64,000 nucleotides of DNA from Peptoclostridium sp. (GTDB taxonomy: Bacteria; Bacillota; Clostridia; Peptostreptococcales; Peptostreptococcaceae), in NCBI RefSeq assembly GCF_009881055.1, contig NZ_WXFG01000029.1:1-64000 (forward strand). Direction: 5' to 3'. The notes under the pieces were generated by a model. That model made no database searches. It saw only the letters and a list, made by a program, of their open reading frames with translations, and was not told where the DNA came from. The number at the start of each line of letters is the position of its first letter. Position 1 is the stretch's first letter. Below, piece by piece: positions 26,472 through 34,896 of the stretch. The position numbers and the translations under genes are program-made.

Positions 26472-27098
26472 TCATTTTACCGTTATCATGTCCTTTATGC
26501 CCTCATACTTCTTTTGTCCTATCCCCGAAACGTTCATTATATCCTCTATGCTTTTAAAGCCCTGCCCCTGCTCTCTGTAGGCTATTATGCGCTCAGCTAT
26601 CACCTGCCCTATGCCCGGCAGCTGCATGAGAGCAGTCTTGTCAGCGGCATTTATGTTAATCTTTCCGTCAGCGTTTTGTGCTGCGCCTCCGCCAGAGTTA
26701 GACATACTATGGTTCGCGCCGGCATTTAGAGCTTCCTCACCGATTTTCAGTATTACGTAGTGATTTCCATCTTCAAGCTTTTGCGCCAGATTAGTCCTGT
26801 TTATGTCAGCATCAATCGTAAGCCCGCCCAGCTTTTCAACGGCATCTATCAGCCTAGCTCCATAAGGAACTTCAACTACACCATAGTTTGCCACTTCGCC
26901 GCTTATGAAAACCTTCACCGTAGCAGAGTAGTCTTCTGCAGGCTCGGTTCCCATTCCATTTTCCACCTCGCTGCTTTGCTGCTTTTCGTTTTCCGGACTG
27001 ACTATGTACTCGGAGGCCTTGCTCCTAGCACCGTAGACTATCAAAAAAGCAGCTGCAAGCAAAATTACAACGTACAGATGTTTCTTTTCTATCTTCAT
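26472..27098 (-). CDS. comEA: ComEA-like competence DNA-binding protein (SLBB + helix-hairpin-helix)
   Basis: A protein of 208 residues with an N-terminal membrane anchor (about 7-23), a low-complexity linker, an SLBB domain (about 60-120, VFISGEVANYGVVEVPYGA) and a C-terminal pair of helix-hairpin-helix motifs (ININAADKTALMQLPGIGQVIAERI and IEDIMNVSGIGQKK). This is the domain order of ComEA, the membrane receptor that binds incoming DNA in transformation. comEB/comEC are not next to it, and ComEA alone is common in Clostridia. The ATG at 27098 has AGGGGGTGA upstream; a GTG three codons earlier is less likely. It is transcribed away from the adjacent dacF-type gene. Confidence 0.88.
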   Translation of the reverse strand: MKIEKKHLYVVILLAAAFLIVYGARSKASEYIVSPENEKQQSSEVENGMGTEPAEDYSATVKVFISGEVANYGVVEVPYGARLIDAVEKLGGLTIDADINRTNLAQKLEDGNHYVILKIGEEALNAGANHSMSNSGGGAAQNADGKININAADKTALMQLPGIGQVIAERIIAYREQGQGFKSIEDIMNVSGIGQKKYEGIKDMITVK

Positions 27099-27203
27099 AA
27101 TAATCACCCCCTATTCCCTATTACCCAATAAGCCACTATATGCTATACTATTATTAGTTTTTTGATAACTTTATGCTAAATTAAACTCACGGGAGCGTAT
27201 TGC

Positions 27204-28514
27204 ATGAGAAGATACCTTTGCATAATTATTTCATTTATTGTTTTCATATCAACGAATATCACTGCTTTTTCGCAAGGCGAGGATGAGCTTGGCCTCACCG
27301 GCGAAGCAGCAGTCCTTATAAATGCCGACGGAACTGAAATTCTCTACGAAAAAAACGCCCATCAGAAAATGTATCCCGCCTCGACCACAAAGATTATGAC
27401 AGCGCTTTTGACAGTTGAGAACTGCAACCTTGACGATGTTGTTACAATAGATTATGATCCTGGTTACATAGACGGCAGCAGCATGTATGTCAAACAAGGC
27501 GAGACCTTCACTGTAAGACAGCTGCTTGAATTCATGCTCGTTCGCTCGGCAAACGATGCGGCAGTAGCTCTGGCAAATCACATAAGCGGCTCTACAGACA
27601 AATTCAAGGACCTAATGAACAAGAGGGCAAAAGAGCTAGGCTGCAAGGACACGCACTTTAACAATCCAAACGGTCTGCCTGACGTTGATCACTATACAAG
27701 CGCCTATGACCTGGCCCTGATAGCAAAGGAAGCCATGAAGCATGAGGATTTCAGGAAGACCGTGAAGCTTGAAAAGGTAAGCCTGCCCCCTACCGAGCTG
27801 ACTCCCGAATGGAGAGTGTACAGAAATACAAACAAATTCCTATGGAGCAACAGCACCATTGATTACAAGGGCGGCAGCGTAAAGCTAAAGTATGATGTGA
27901 TAAACGGCATAAAGACAGGCTATACGAATGTGGCCCGCAACTGCCTTGTTACTTCGGCATCAAAGGATGGGCTTAATGTCATTTCTGTTGTTTTAAAGGC
28001 CGAGGGGAGAAACGTCTATATTGACTCCAGAACTCTTATAGATTACGGTCTTGATAACTATCACGTTGAAAATGTCATCGGCGAAGATGAGGCTAGAGGA
28101 GAAAAGCACATATTCCTCTCCAACGAGGGCAGTTTGAAGTATGGCCCGCAGAGCAATTTCAGCATAGTGCTTAAAAATGGCGAAACACTCGACAAGAGCA
28201 ATGTTAGAACAAATACAGTGCTCCACGACAAGCTGGACTTCCCTGTGAAAAAAGGAACTGAGATTGGTTATATAGAAATATACAAGGATGATTCGCTGCT
28301 ATCAAAAATCAAGCTGGTCGCACTTAATGACGTAACTTTGAAATTCGACTACCTTATGCTTAAGATAGTAGGCCTTAAGGCAGCCAAGTTCATTTCATTA
28401 TTATTGGCTTCACTGTTTTGCCTTTGTCTTATTATCAGATTTATCAATCTGAAGAAAAGAAGAAAAAAATCGAGAGCAAGGAGAAGGGCTTCGTACGATA
28501 TTGACAACATATAG
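27204..28514 (+). CDS. dacF: D-alanyl-D-alanine carboxypeptidase (DacF/PBP5 family)
   Basis: A 436-residue serine carboxypeptidase that trims the terminal D-Ala of peptidoglycan stem peptides. It has a signal peptide (about 1-22), the active-site SxxK in ASTTKIMTALL (near residue 60), the SAN motif in VRSANDAAVAL (near 117), and KTG in NGIKTGYTNVA (near 238). The PBP5 C-terminal domain follows. Near the C-terminus there is a membrane segment (about 390-412) and a basic tail rich in KKRRKKSRARRR, so the protein is anchored in the membrane. In Bacillus and many Clostridia dacF precedes spoIIAA-spoIIAB-sigF; here none of these follows. Confidence 0.93.
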   Translation: MRRYLCIIISFIVFISTNITAFSQGEDELGLTGEAAVLINADGTEILYEKNAHQKMYPASTTKIMTALLTVENCNLDDVVTIDYDPGYIDGSSMYVKQGETFTVRQLLEFMLVRSANDAAVALANHISGSTDKFKDLMNKRAKELGCKDTHFNNPNGLPDVDHYTSAYDLALIAKEAMKHEDFRKTVKLEKVSLPPTELTPEWRVYRNTNKFLWSNSTIDYKGGSVKLKYDVINGIKTGYTNVARNCLVTSASKDGLNVISVVLKAEGRNVYIDSRTLIDYGLDNYHVENVIGEDEARGEKHIFLSNEGSLKYGPQSNFSIVLKNGETLDKSNVRTNTVLHDKLDFPVKKGTEIGYIEIYKDDSLLSKIKLVALNDVTLKFDYLMLKIVGLKAAKFISLLLASLFCLCLIIRFINLKKRRKKSRARRRASYDIDNI

Positions 28515-28611
28515 CGACATGCTTAAGTTCAAATATATATATTTATGTTTAAGTCTTATTATTTTGGGAATCCAAATAACAATGAACTTTATTATTAAGG
28601 AGGAGATTCCA

Positions 28612-29049
28612 ATGATAAGATTGCTTTTGGACAAGGCTGGTTCTGGCAAAACCAAGAAAATGATTGACATGGCTAACAATGAAATCGGAAATCTCAAGGG
28701 AGAACTGGTTTACATTGACAAGGACAACAGGCATATCCACGACCTGCATAGGAGCATACGCCTCATTCCTGCCAATGAATATGAAATCGGAAGCCTTGGC
28801 AACTTTTCCGGATTTCTGAGAGGAGTAATAAGCCAGGATTACGACATCGAAAGGATATATATCGACGACCTCAATAAAATCGTATCTGAAAGTTGCAGCA
28901 ATCTCGAGCCTTGTTTTGAAGAGCTAGATAAAATTTCTCAGAAGTATGAAATTGATATCATAATCTCCGCCACATTAGAAAATGAAAATGAAGCTTCAAA
29001 TTACGGACATTATTCATTGCTGGGCAGCATGCCTGCTATGACAGTTTAA
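28612..29049 (+). CDS. Small P-loop protein of unknown function
   Basis: A 145-residue protein with a clear Walker A, LLLDKAGSGKTKKM, at the very N-terminus. A possible Walker B-like strand with acidic end (RIYIDDLNKI) lies near residue 85. There is no recognisable second domain. The start at 28612 has AAGGAGGAG 7 bases upstream. The longer frame from 28501 overlaps dacF and lacks a ribosome site. It follows dacF by about 95 bases on the same strand and ends before a bidirectional terminator. It looks like the truncated N-terminal part of a UvrD/AddB-type nuclease-helicase (LLDKAGSGKT is the AddB style), or a stand-alone nucleotide-binding protein. I cannot assign a function. Confidence 0.75.
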   Translation: MIRLLLDKAGSGKTKKMIDMANNEIGNLKGELVYIDKDNRHIHDLHRSIRLIPANEYEIGSLGNFSGFLRGVISQDYDIERIYIDDLNKIVSESCSNLEPCFEELDKISQKYEIDIIISATLENENEASNYGHYSLLGSMPAMTV

Positions 29050-29071
29050 TTGGTTATAAAACAAGGGAATA

Positions 29072-29110
29072 AAAAAACTGTGGAATCAGAATCTGAAACC
29101 ACAGTTTTTT
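29072..29110. terminator. Bidirectional terminator between the P-loop gene and sdaAA
   Basis: Arms AAAAAACTGTGG and CCACAGTTTTTT form a 12-bp stem with T runs on both strands. It ends the plus-strand dacF transcript and the minus-strand sda transcript. Confidence 0.9.
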
Positions 29111-29116
29111 ATTATT

Positions 29117-29989
29117 TTATTTGAATATCCTGCTGCAAAGAGTGCACCCTGTCGGAGAACTCGCAACGCCGCCAAGCGCTGTTTCTCTTAGCTCCATAGG
29201 CATTCTTTTGCCAACCTCGTACATTGATTGTACAACCTCATCAAACGGAACTATGCTGCCTATTCCTGCAAGCACAAGTTCCGCGCTTATTAGTGCATTT
29301 GCAACGCCTATCGCATTTCTCTTCTGGCATGGAGCCTCGACAAGGCCTGCTATAGGATCACATATAAGACCCATTATATTCTTGAGGCATATTGCAGCGG
29401 AATCCAAAGCCTGCTGTGGCGTACCACCCATAAGCTCAACTATCCCAGCTGCAGCCATGCCCGCAGCTGCTCCTGTTTCAGCCTGGCAGCCGCCTTCAGC
29501 TCCCGAAACCGTCGCATTTCTTGTTATTATCACACCAATAGCTGCAGCTGAAAAAAGCGCCTTTACTATTTCCTCGTCGTTCTTGCCAAACTCGTCTGCC
29601 GCCGTAATAAGAGCGCCTGGAAGTATTCCGCATGAGCCCGCCGTGGGAGCAGCCACTATAAGACCCATTGAAGCATTTACTTCCATCACTCCCATTGCTG
29701 CTCCCATTGCTTTTGATACAATCGAGCCGCAAACAGGCGGAGTGCTTTCTCTTCTCATCTTTAGCTTTTTTGCCTCGCCGCCTATAAGGCCTCCCATTGA
29801 AACAAGGTCTTCCGTAACTCCTCTTTCTATTGCATTCCTCATGATTTTGTAGCTTTTATCCATGTCAGCTATGATTTCTTCTCTGCTTCTTCCGTATAGC
29901 TCCATTTCTCTAAGTATGCACGCTTCAGCTATGCTTATGCCTTTTTCTGTACACTTTTCTAGCAATTCTCTTCCAGATTTAAAATTCAA
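29117..29989 (-). CDS. sdaAA: L-serine dehydratase, iron-sulfur-dependent, alpha subunit
   Basis: A 290-residue subunit of the oxygen-sensitive [4Fe-4S] serine dehydratase, which converts L-serine to pyruvate and ammonia. It has APTAGSCGILPGALI near residue 130, GAEGGCQAETGAA near 175, and MGLICDPIAGLVEAPCQKRNA near 220, with a C-terminal CTLCSRIF; Cys in these segments hold the cluster. The start is TTG with AAAGGTG about 8 bases upstream. It follows sdaAB by about 50 bases. Confidence 0.96.
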   Translation of the reverse strand: MNFKSGRELLEKCTEKGISIAEACILREMELYGRSREEIIADMDKSYKIMRNAIERGVTEDLVSMGGLIGGEAKKLKMRRESTPPVCGSIVSKAMGAAMGVMEVNASMGLIVAAPTAGSCGILPGALITAADEFGKNDEEIVKALFSAAAIGVIITRNATVSGAEGGCQAETGAAAGMAAAGIVELMGGTPQQALDSAAICLKNIMGLICDPIAGLVEAPCQKRNAIGVANALISAELVLAGIGSIVPFDEVVQSMYEVGKRMPMELRETALGGVASSPTGCTLCSRIFK

Positions 29990-30038
29990 ATTTATTCACC
30001 TTTCCTCAACTGGATATTGTCCAAATTTTACGCCTTTT

Positions 30039-30710
30039 TTAAAGCCTTATTATGAACGCATCCTGAATAATAGACGTGTCAAGCTTGATGTCATTTACCA
30101 CTTCATCAGGTATGTCATTGTCCGCCTCGATTATTGTGAATGCATTTTCGCCTTTTTCTTCTCTGTAAATTCTCATGAAGGCTATATTAATGTCGTTCTT
30201 TGCAACGCAGTTTGTAATGTGTGCTGCAGCTCCCGGCTTGTCCCATTGCTTGACTATTAATGTCGAGAATGCACCTGTAAATTCAAGATCAAGTCCGTTT
30301 ATTCCAACTATCTTTATATTGCCTCCGCCAATTGACTCTCCTATGACTTCTAGGGTAGTGCCGTCGTATTTGGTCATAACAACCTTGACCGTATTTGGGT
30401 GTCGCTCTTCACCCAGGTTTGTAGGGATGAATTCAAATTCAAGTCCATTTTCCCTGGCAATCTCAAAAGAATTTCTTATGCGCTCATCATCAGTTGCAAA
30501 TCCCATAAAACCGCCTACAAGAGCCTTGTCAGTGCCATGTCCCTTGTACGTCTGCGCAAATGAACCGTGAAGATAAAACTTTACGCTTTTTATTTTTTCA
30601 TGAGCTACTTTTCGAGCTGCCAGCGCTATCCTGGCTGCACCTGCAGTATGTGAGCTTGACGGACCTATCATTCTCGGACCTATTACATCGAATACACTAT
30701 AATTTTTCAT
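30039..30710 (-). CDS. sdaAB: L-serine dehydratase, iron-sulfur-dependent, beta subunit
   Basis: A 223-residue partner of SdaAA. It has the SDH beta domain (about 1-130) with DVIGPRMIGPSSSHTAGA at the start and HGSFAQTYKGHGTDKALVGG, followed by an ACT domain (about 148-220). In two-subunit clostridial enzymes the ACT domain is a regulatory module. It is the first gene of the sda pair. A good ribosome site (GAGAGGG) precedes the ATG. The hairpin at 30739-30765 separates it from ridA. Confidence 0.96.
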   Translation of the reverse strand: MKNYSVFDVIGPRMIGPSSSHTAGAARIALAARKVAHEKIKSVKFYLHGSFAQTYKGHGTDKALVGGFMGFATDDERIRNSFEIARENGLEFEFIPTNLGEERHPNTVKVVMTKYDGTTLEVIGESIGGGNIKIVGINGLDLEFTGAFSTLIVKQWDKPGAAAHITNCVAKNDINIAFMRIYREEKGENAFTIIEADNDIPDEVVNDIKLDTSIIQDAFIIRL

Positions 30711-30738
30711 ATTTTCCCTCTCTCATGCCGATAATATT

Positions 30739-30765
30739 ATGACTGCCGATATAATCGGCAGTCAT
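30739..30765. repeat. Hairpin between ridA and sdaAB
   Basis: A perfect 12-bp stem (ATGACTGCCGAT/ATCGGCAGTCAT) with a 3-base loop lies 14 bases after ridA. Neither side has a strong T run (AATATTATC on the minus strand), so it is a weak terminator or message-end structure. Confidence 0.6.
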
Positions 30766-30779
30766 ATGTATGTGCTTTA

Positions 30780-31163
30780 TTAGCCAATAACAGCTATAGC
30801 TTCTATTTCAACCTTTACATCCTTAGGCAGTCTTGCCACTTCAACACACGCTCTTGCAGGCTTGTGGTCGCCGAAATACTTTTCATACACTTCATTTATT
30901 TTGCCAAAATCATTCATGTCCTTTATGAAAACAGAAACCTTAACTACATCCTTTATTGAAGCACCTGAAGCTTCAAGTATAGCTACAACATTCTCAAGCG
31001 ACCTTGCAGTCTGCTCCTGTACATCCTCCGAAACAAGCTCCATCGTTTCTGGAACAAATGGAATCTGGCCTGACACGAACACCATGTTCCCAGCCTTCAC
31101 AGCCTGAGAATACGGTCCAACAGCTGCTGGTGCCTTCACTGTGCTTATAAACTCTTTACTCAT
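30780..31163 (-). CDS. ridA: RidA-family enamine/imine deaminase
   Basis: A 127-residue YjgF/YER057c/UK114 protein. It has [23 protein letters not shown] near the start and the C-terminal signature [23 protein letters not shown], with the key Arg near residue 105 (PARACVEV). RidA hydrolyses reactive 2-aminoacrylate and related enamines that leak from serine and threonine dehydratases. It lies upstream of sdaAB-sdaAA on the same strand, which fits protection against the product of the serine dehydratase. The start ATG (31163) has GGGAGG about 7 bases upstream; the longer frame lacks support. Confidence 0.95.
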   Translation of the reverse strand: MSKEFISTVKAPAAVGPYSQAVKAGNMVFVSGQIPFVPETMELVSEDVQEQTARSLENVVAILEASGASIKDVVKVSVFIKDMNDFGKINEVYEKYFGDHKPARACVEVARLPKDVKVEIEAIAVIG

Positions 31164-31269
31164 ATCAATTCCTCCCATATCATATATATTGTTTTTAATC
31201 TTCTGCAAATTAGACTAGTGTATTTATATTATATTATATTACAAAAGCCATGCCTATAAAAGATAATTT

Positions 31270-31297
31270 AAAAACAAAGACCGCCTAACGGCGGTCT
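31270..31297 (-). terminator. Rho-independent terminator of lysC-lysA
   Basis: An 8-bp stem (AGACCGCC/GGCGGTCT) with a 4-base loop is followed by TTTGTTTTT on the minus strand, 11 bases past the lysA stop. Confidence 0.9.
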
Positions 31298-31308
31298 ATT
31301 GCGTACAA

Positions 31309-32595
31309 CTACAGCTGCTCCTTTAGCATGTCTTCGTATGTCTGCCTTCTAACTGCAACCTTTACATCGTTCTTTGAAACAAAAATCACTGCAGGCTTTC
31401 TGATGAGGTTATAGTTGCTGGCCATAGAATAGCCGTAGGCACCTGTGTAGAGCACAGCAAGTATCTCATCCTCTTCAATTAGTGGCATTTTGATTTCGTT
31501 TATGAGTATGTCGCCGCTCTCGCAGCTTTTTCCGGCTATGGCTACAGTCTCAACTCTGTCATCCTCGACTCTGTCCACCAATACTGCGTCATACTGGGCC
31601 TGGTAGAGCGCCGGCCTTATGTTGTCGGCCATTCCACCGTCCACCGCCACATACTTTTTCACTCCCGGTATTTCCTTTATAGCGCCTACACTGTAAAGTG
31701 TAACACAAGAGTTGTTGACCATTGACCTGCCCGGCTCTATTATTAGCCTTGGCTCCTTTATTCCTAGCCTGGCGGCATTTTCAGAAGCCGACTTGAGTAT
31801 TGTTTCAACGTATTCTTCTATTTCAAGAGGATTGTCGCCGTCTATATAGTAGCAGCCAAAACCGCCACCCATGTCCAGCTCCTCAAGCTGAGCTCCCGTT
31901 TCATCCATTATCTCCTTGTACAGCCCCAGCATTACGCCGCCGGCATCATAGAAAGGATCGAGGTCGAATATTTGCGAGCCAATATGACAGTGAATGCCCT
32001 TAAGGTCAACATTCTCAAGCTCCTGCGCGTACTTGGCAGCCTTGATGTACTCCTTGTCGACTATTGAAAATCCGAATTTCGAATCTATCATGCCTGTTTT
32101 GATGTAGTCATGCGTATGGGCGTCTATCCCCGGCGTTATTCTGAGTATTACGCTTGTGACCTTGCCCCTGCTTCTCGAGATTTCGTCTATGAGACGGAGT
32201 TCCCTGAAATTGTCTGCTACGAATCTGCCTATTCCGAGCTCGACTCCAAGTTCGATTTCTTCCCTGGTCTTGTTGTTTCCATGGAAGAGGACTCTTTCCA
32301 TAGGAAAACCTGCCTTCCAAGCAGTATAGAGTTCTCCTGACGACACTACATCAAGGGAAAGCCCTTCCTGAGCCATTATCCTGCATATTTCAAGCGTCAG
32401 AAAAGCCTTGCCGGCATAAGTTACAATATTCTTTCCTCTCTCGAAGCTGTTTTTGAAGCGTCTGGCATTGTCCCTTATATAGTCCTCATCATATACGTAT
32501 AGCGGCGTACCGTACTCTCTTGCCATGTCGGAAAGCTTCCTGCCCTGCAAGCAGAGACTGTTGCCCTCCACGCTGTAATTTCCAAATGTTATCAT
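31309..32595 (-). CDS. lysA: Diaminopimelate decarboxylase
   Basis: A 428-residue PLP enzyme (alanine racemase-like fold) that makes L-lysine from meso-diaminopimelate. The PLP Lys is in TYAGKAFL (near residue 56). IHCHIGSQI (near 190) and GGGFGCYY (near 230) are cofactor motifs, and the second-domain motif CESGDIL supplies the active-site Cys. The ATG at 32595 has GAGAGGTG upstream; a GTG two codons earlier is possible. It is the second gene behind the lysine riboswitch. Confidence 0.97.
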   Translation of the reverse strand: MITFGNYSVEGNSLCLQGRKLSDMAREYGTPLYVYDEDYIRDNARRFKNSFERGKNIVTYAGKAFLTLEICRIMAQEGLSLDVVSSGELYTAWKAGFPMERVLFHGNNKTREEIELGVELGIGRFVADNFRELRLIDEISRSRGKVTSVILRITPGIDAHTHDYIKTGMIDSKFGFSIVDKEYIKAAKYAQELENVDLKGIHCHIGSQIFDLDPFYDAGGVMLGLYKEIMDETGAQLEELDMGGGFGCYYIDGDNPLEIEEYVETILKSASENAARLGIKEPRLIIEPGRSMVNNSCVTLYSVGAIKEIPGVKKYVAVDGGMADNIRPALYQAQYDAVLVDRVEDDRVETVAIAGKSCESGDILINEIKMPLIEEDEILAVLYTGAYGYSMASNYNLIRKPAVIFVSKNDVKVAVRRQTYEDMLKEQL

Positions 32596-32611
32596 TAGCA
32601 CCTCTCCCGGC

Positions 32612-33805
32612 TTACAGATTGAATTCCTTTGCTATTATTTCCACAGCCTTGCTCTTGTCTTCCCTCTTTATGGCGCAAGTTATCTTGATTTCAGACGTTG
32701 TAATCATCTTAACCTGAATGCTGTTTTCCTTGAATATCTTGAATATCTTGGAGGCAACTCCCGAAGTCGTCTTCATGCCTATACCAACAACAGAGAACTT
32801 AGTGATATCCTCATCTACTATTATATCCTCCTGTCCGGCAAATTTCGATACAGTACTTATGCATTCGTCCAGATCCTCTGCTGGTATTGTGAACGACAGG
32901 TTGACTTTACCATGCAGCGGAGCCGTCTGGCTTATTATGTCTATGTTTATCTTCTTGTTGGCTATCGACTCGAATATGTCCGCAAGCAGATTTATGTCGA
33001 AATTTATATTTTCCAAAGTAACCGCCACATCAGCGTCAGATACTGCAATTCCTGTTATTGGTTTGTTTTCCATGTTCTTAACCTCCCTAATATAAGTTCC
33101 CTTAGTATCGCTGCAGCTCATACCCACATATATTGGTATGTTGTATTTTTGAGCCAGTTCAACCGACCTTGAGTGCATAACCTTAGCTCCCAGAACAGAA
33201 AGCTCCACCATCTCTTCATAGCTTATCTCCTCAAGCTTCTTGGCTTCGCTATAGAGCCTTGGATCTAATGAATATATGCCCTCTACGTCAGTATATATCT
33301 CGCACACCCCTCCAAGTCTTGCAGCTATTGCAACGGCTGTCGTATCCGAGCCGCCTCTTCCCAATGTTGTGAGGTCATAAGATTCTGATATCCCCTGGAA
33401 TCCTGCAACAACCACGATTTTTCCCGATTCGAGATGTCTTTTTATTACACTGTCATCTATGCTTTGTATTATTGATTTCCCGTATGTCCCATCAGTTCTT
33501 ATGGCTATTTGATATGCATTCAGCGACACAGCATCATGCCCCATCTCCTGTATCGCCATCGAAAGCAGCGAGCTTGAAACCATCTCGCCTGTTGATATAA
33601 GCGCATCCAGTTCTCTTTTGCTTGGTTTTTCGCTTACGCTCTTAGCTAGCGCTATAAGCTGGTCTGTGCTTTTCCCCATAGCCGATACTACAACTACCAT
33701 TGAATCTCCGGCTTTCTTGCGTTTGATTACAGTCTCTGCTATGCGTTTTATTTTTTCTGGCGTAGCAACCGAACTTCCCCCATATTTTTGTACAACAATA
33801 TTCAT
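32612..33805 (-). CDS. lysC: Aspartate kinase
   Basis: A 397-residue enzyme phosphorylating L-aspartate, the first step to lysine, diaminopimelate, threonine and methionine. The family motif VQKYGGSSVA is at the N-terminus, TLGRGGSDTTAVAIA near residue 165, and two ACT domains occupy about 260-395. The ATG at 33805 has TTGGAGG 7 bases upstream; a longer frame begins within the riboswitch leader. Control at the RNA level by lysine is expected from the leader, and the ACT domains suggest allosteric lysine inhibition. Confidence 0.96.
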   Translation of the reverse strand: MNIVVQKYGGSSVATPEKIKRIAETVIKRKKAGDSMVVVVSAMGKSTDQLIALAKSVSEKPSKRELDALISTGEMVSSSLLSMAIQEMGHDAVSLNAYQIAIRTDGTYGKSIIQSIDDSVIKRHLESGKIVVVAGFQGISESYDLTTLGRGGSDTTAVAIAARLGGVCEIYTDVEGIYSLDPRLYSEAKKLEEISYEEMVELSVLGAKVMHSRSVELAQKYNIPIYVGMSCSDTKGTYIREVKNMENKPITGIAVSDADVAVTLENINFDINLLADIFESIANKKINIDIISQTAPLHGKVNLSFTIPAEDLDECISTVSKFAGQEDIIVDEDITKFSVVGIGMKTTSGVASKIFKIFKENSIQVKMITTSEIKITCAIKREDKSKAVEIIAKEFNL

Positions 33806-33824
33806 CTCAACACCTCCAAAAATT

Positions 33825-33861
33825 AAAAAAAATGCAACAAAGGTTTTGCCCAAGCTGCATT
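33825..33861 (-). terminator. Terminator of the lysine riboswitch
   Basis: A stem of AATGCAG and TTGCATT type (33855-33861 against 33831-33837) is followed by eight T residues on the minus strand, just before the lysC ribosome site. It is the expected lysine-induced terminator. Confidence 0.75.
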
Positions 33862-34045
33862 CTAGTAAGCACTCGACAAACCCTTTTAGCTCTCCATCCG
33901 GATTCGGATGACAACCATACGCATGTTCTGCGCACAGCCAGGACGGTTAGATGGCAACTAATCCTCCTTCGGCTTCAATTCCTTTCATTCCTCTTCACAG
34001 CTTGCCGGCTCCGCGGAAATACTCTTAATTAAAGCGCCTCTAAAC
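33862..34045 (-). promoter_or_regulatory. Lysine riboswitch (L box)
   Basis: The leader shows the conserved lysine-aptamer strings: AGAGGCGC followed by AAGAGTA, then GTGAAGAGGAATGAAAGG, GAAGCCGAAGG, and later CTGGCTGTGCGCAG. Their order and spacing match the L box. Lysine binding favours the terminator at 33825-33861 and shuts down lysC-lysA. The region holds no protein gene. Confidence 0.93.
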
Positions 34046-34099
34046 AAGGTCAAATCCAATAACGAATATTAATTTGTGTAAAACACTTAACGTCTAATA

Positions 34100-34128
34100 T
34101 TCTACTATACATATCTTTATTTTTCAAC
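34100..34128 (-). promoter_or_regulatory. Sigma-A promoter of the lysC-lysA leader
   Basis: TTGAAA (34128-34123) and TAGAAT (34105-34100) are spaced by 17 bases, about 50 bases upstream of the riboswitch. Confidence 0.75.
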
Positions 34129-34163
34129 ATCATTTTCAAATTATCAGAAAATAATCTCCAGTA

Positions 34164-34847
34164 TCATATTATGCCCATTATAATATGGTATGCAACCGGC
34201 ACTAGTATTGCCGGAAGTAGGTTTGCTACCTTTATCTTGCTGGCTCCGAGTATGTTAAAGCCTATTCCCATGATGAGCAGGCTGCCTACAACACTCATTT
34301 CTGAGATCACCTGCTGCGTTAGTATGCCCTTTAGAAAACCCGCTCCCAAGGTTATCGCCCCCTGATATAGGAGAACAGACACTGCCGATATCATCACGCC
34401 TATGCCCATTGTGGATGCGAATATTATCGCCGATACACCATCCAGAACCGATTTTGCAAACAGTGTGCTGTGATCTCCCTTGAGGCCGCTCTCGAGCGCT
34501 CCCACTATCGCCATAGCGCCGACGCAGTATATAAGCGTGCAGCTTACAAAACCTTCTGCTATCTTGCCCCCTCTTCCTTTGAAGAGTTCTTCCAGGCGCT
34601 CTCCGAACTTTATGAGTTTTTGGTCTATGTCTATTACTTCTCCTATAACTCCTCCTATAACTATCGAAAAAATTACAAGCAGCAGGTTGGCCTCCTCAAG
34701 CGCACCGCTCATTCCAATTAGAACTACGCACAGCGCTATGCCCTTAATCACCGTGTCACTGAATTTCTCCGTGTTCATCCCCCTGATCATTATACCTGCA
34801 ATGCTCCCCGCCACTATTGCAGCCACATTTACTAGCGTCCCAATCAT
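34164..34847 (-). CDS. DUF554 membrane protein (YqgA-like)
   Basis: A 227-residue polytopic membrane protein with about six or seven hydrophobic segments. The start MIGTLVNVAAIVAGSIAG and the GGVIGEVIDID, LDGVSAIIFASTMGIGV and MGIGFNILG segments are characteristic of DUF554. Function is unknown; small-molecule transport has been suggested for the family on sequence alone. It starts 18 bases after the leuS terminator, leaving no room for its own promoter, so it depends on read-through from leuS. Confidence 0.88.
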   Translation of the reverse strand: MIGTLVNVAAIVAGSIAGIMIRGMNTEKFSDTVIKGIALCVVLIGMSGALEEANLLLVIFSIVIGGVIGEVIDIDQKLIKFGERLEELFKGRGGKIAEGFVSCTLIYCVGAMAIVGALESGLKGDHSTLFAKSVLDGVSAIIFASTMGIGVMISAVSVLLYQGAITLGAGFLKGILTQQVISEMSVVGSLLIMGIGFNILGASKIKVANLLPAILVPVAYHIIMGII

Positions 34848-34864
34848 ACAAGCTCCCCCTTTTC

Positions 34865-34896
34865 AAAAAAAGACGGGGATACTTCCCCCGTCTTTT
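34865..34896 (-). terminator. Rho-independent terminator after leuS
   Basis: A 9-10 bp stem (AAGACGGGG/CCCCGTCTT) is followed by a 7-base T run on the minus strand. It sits between leuS and the ribosome site of the DUF554 gene. Confidence 0.9.

Noticed and set aside
28501..28611. N-terminal extension of the P-loop protein with a hydrophobic segment
   Set aside because: No ribosome site, overlaps the end of dacF, and AAGGAGGAG precedes the internal ATG at 28612.
33806..33853. N-terminal extension of aspartate kinase
   Set aside because: It is the translated riboswitch terminator region; the true start has TTGGAGG.
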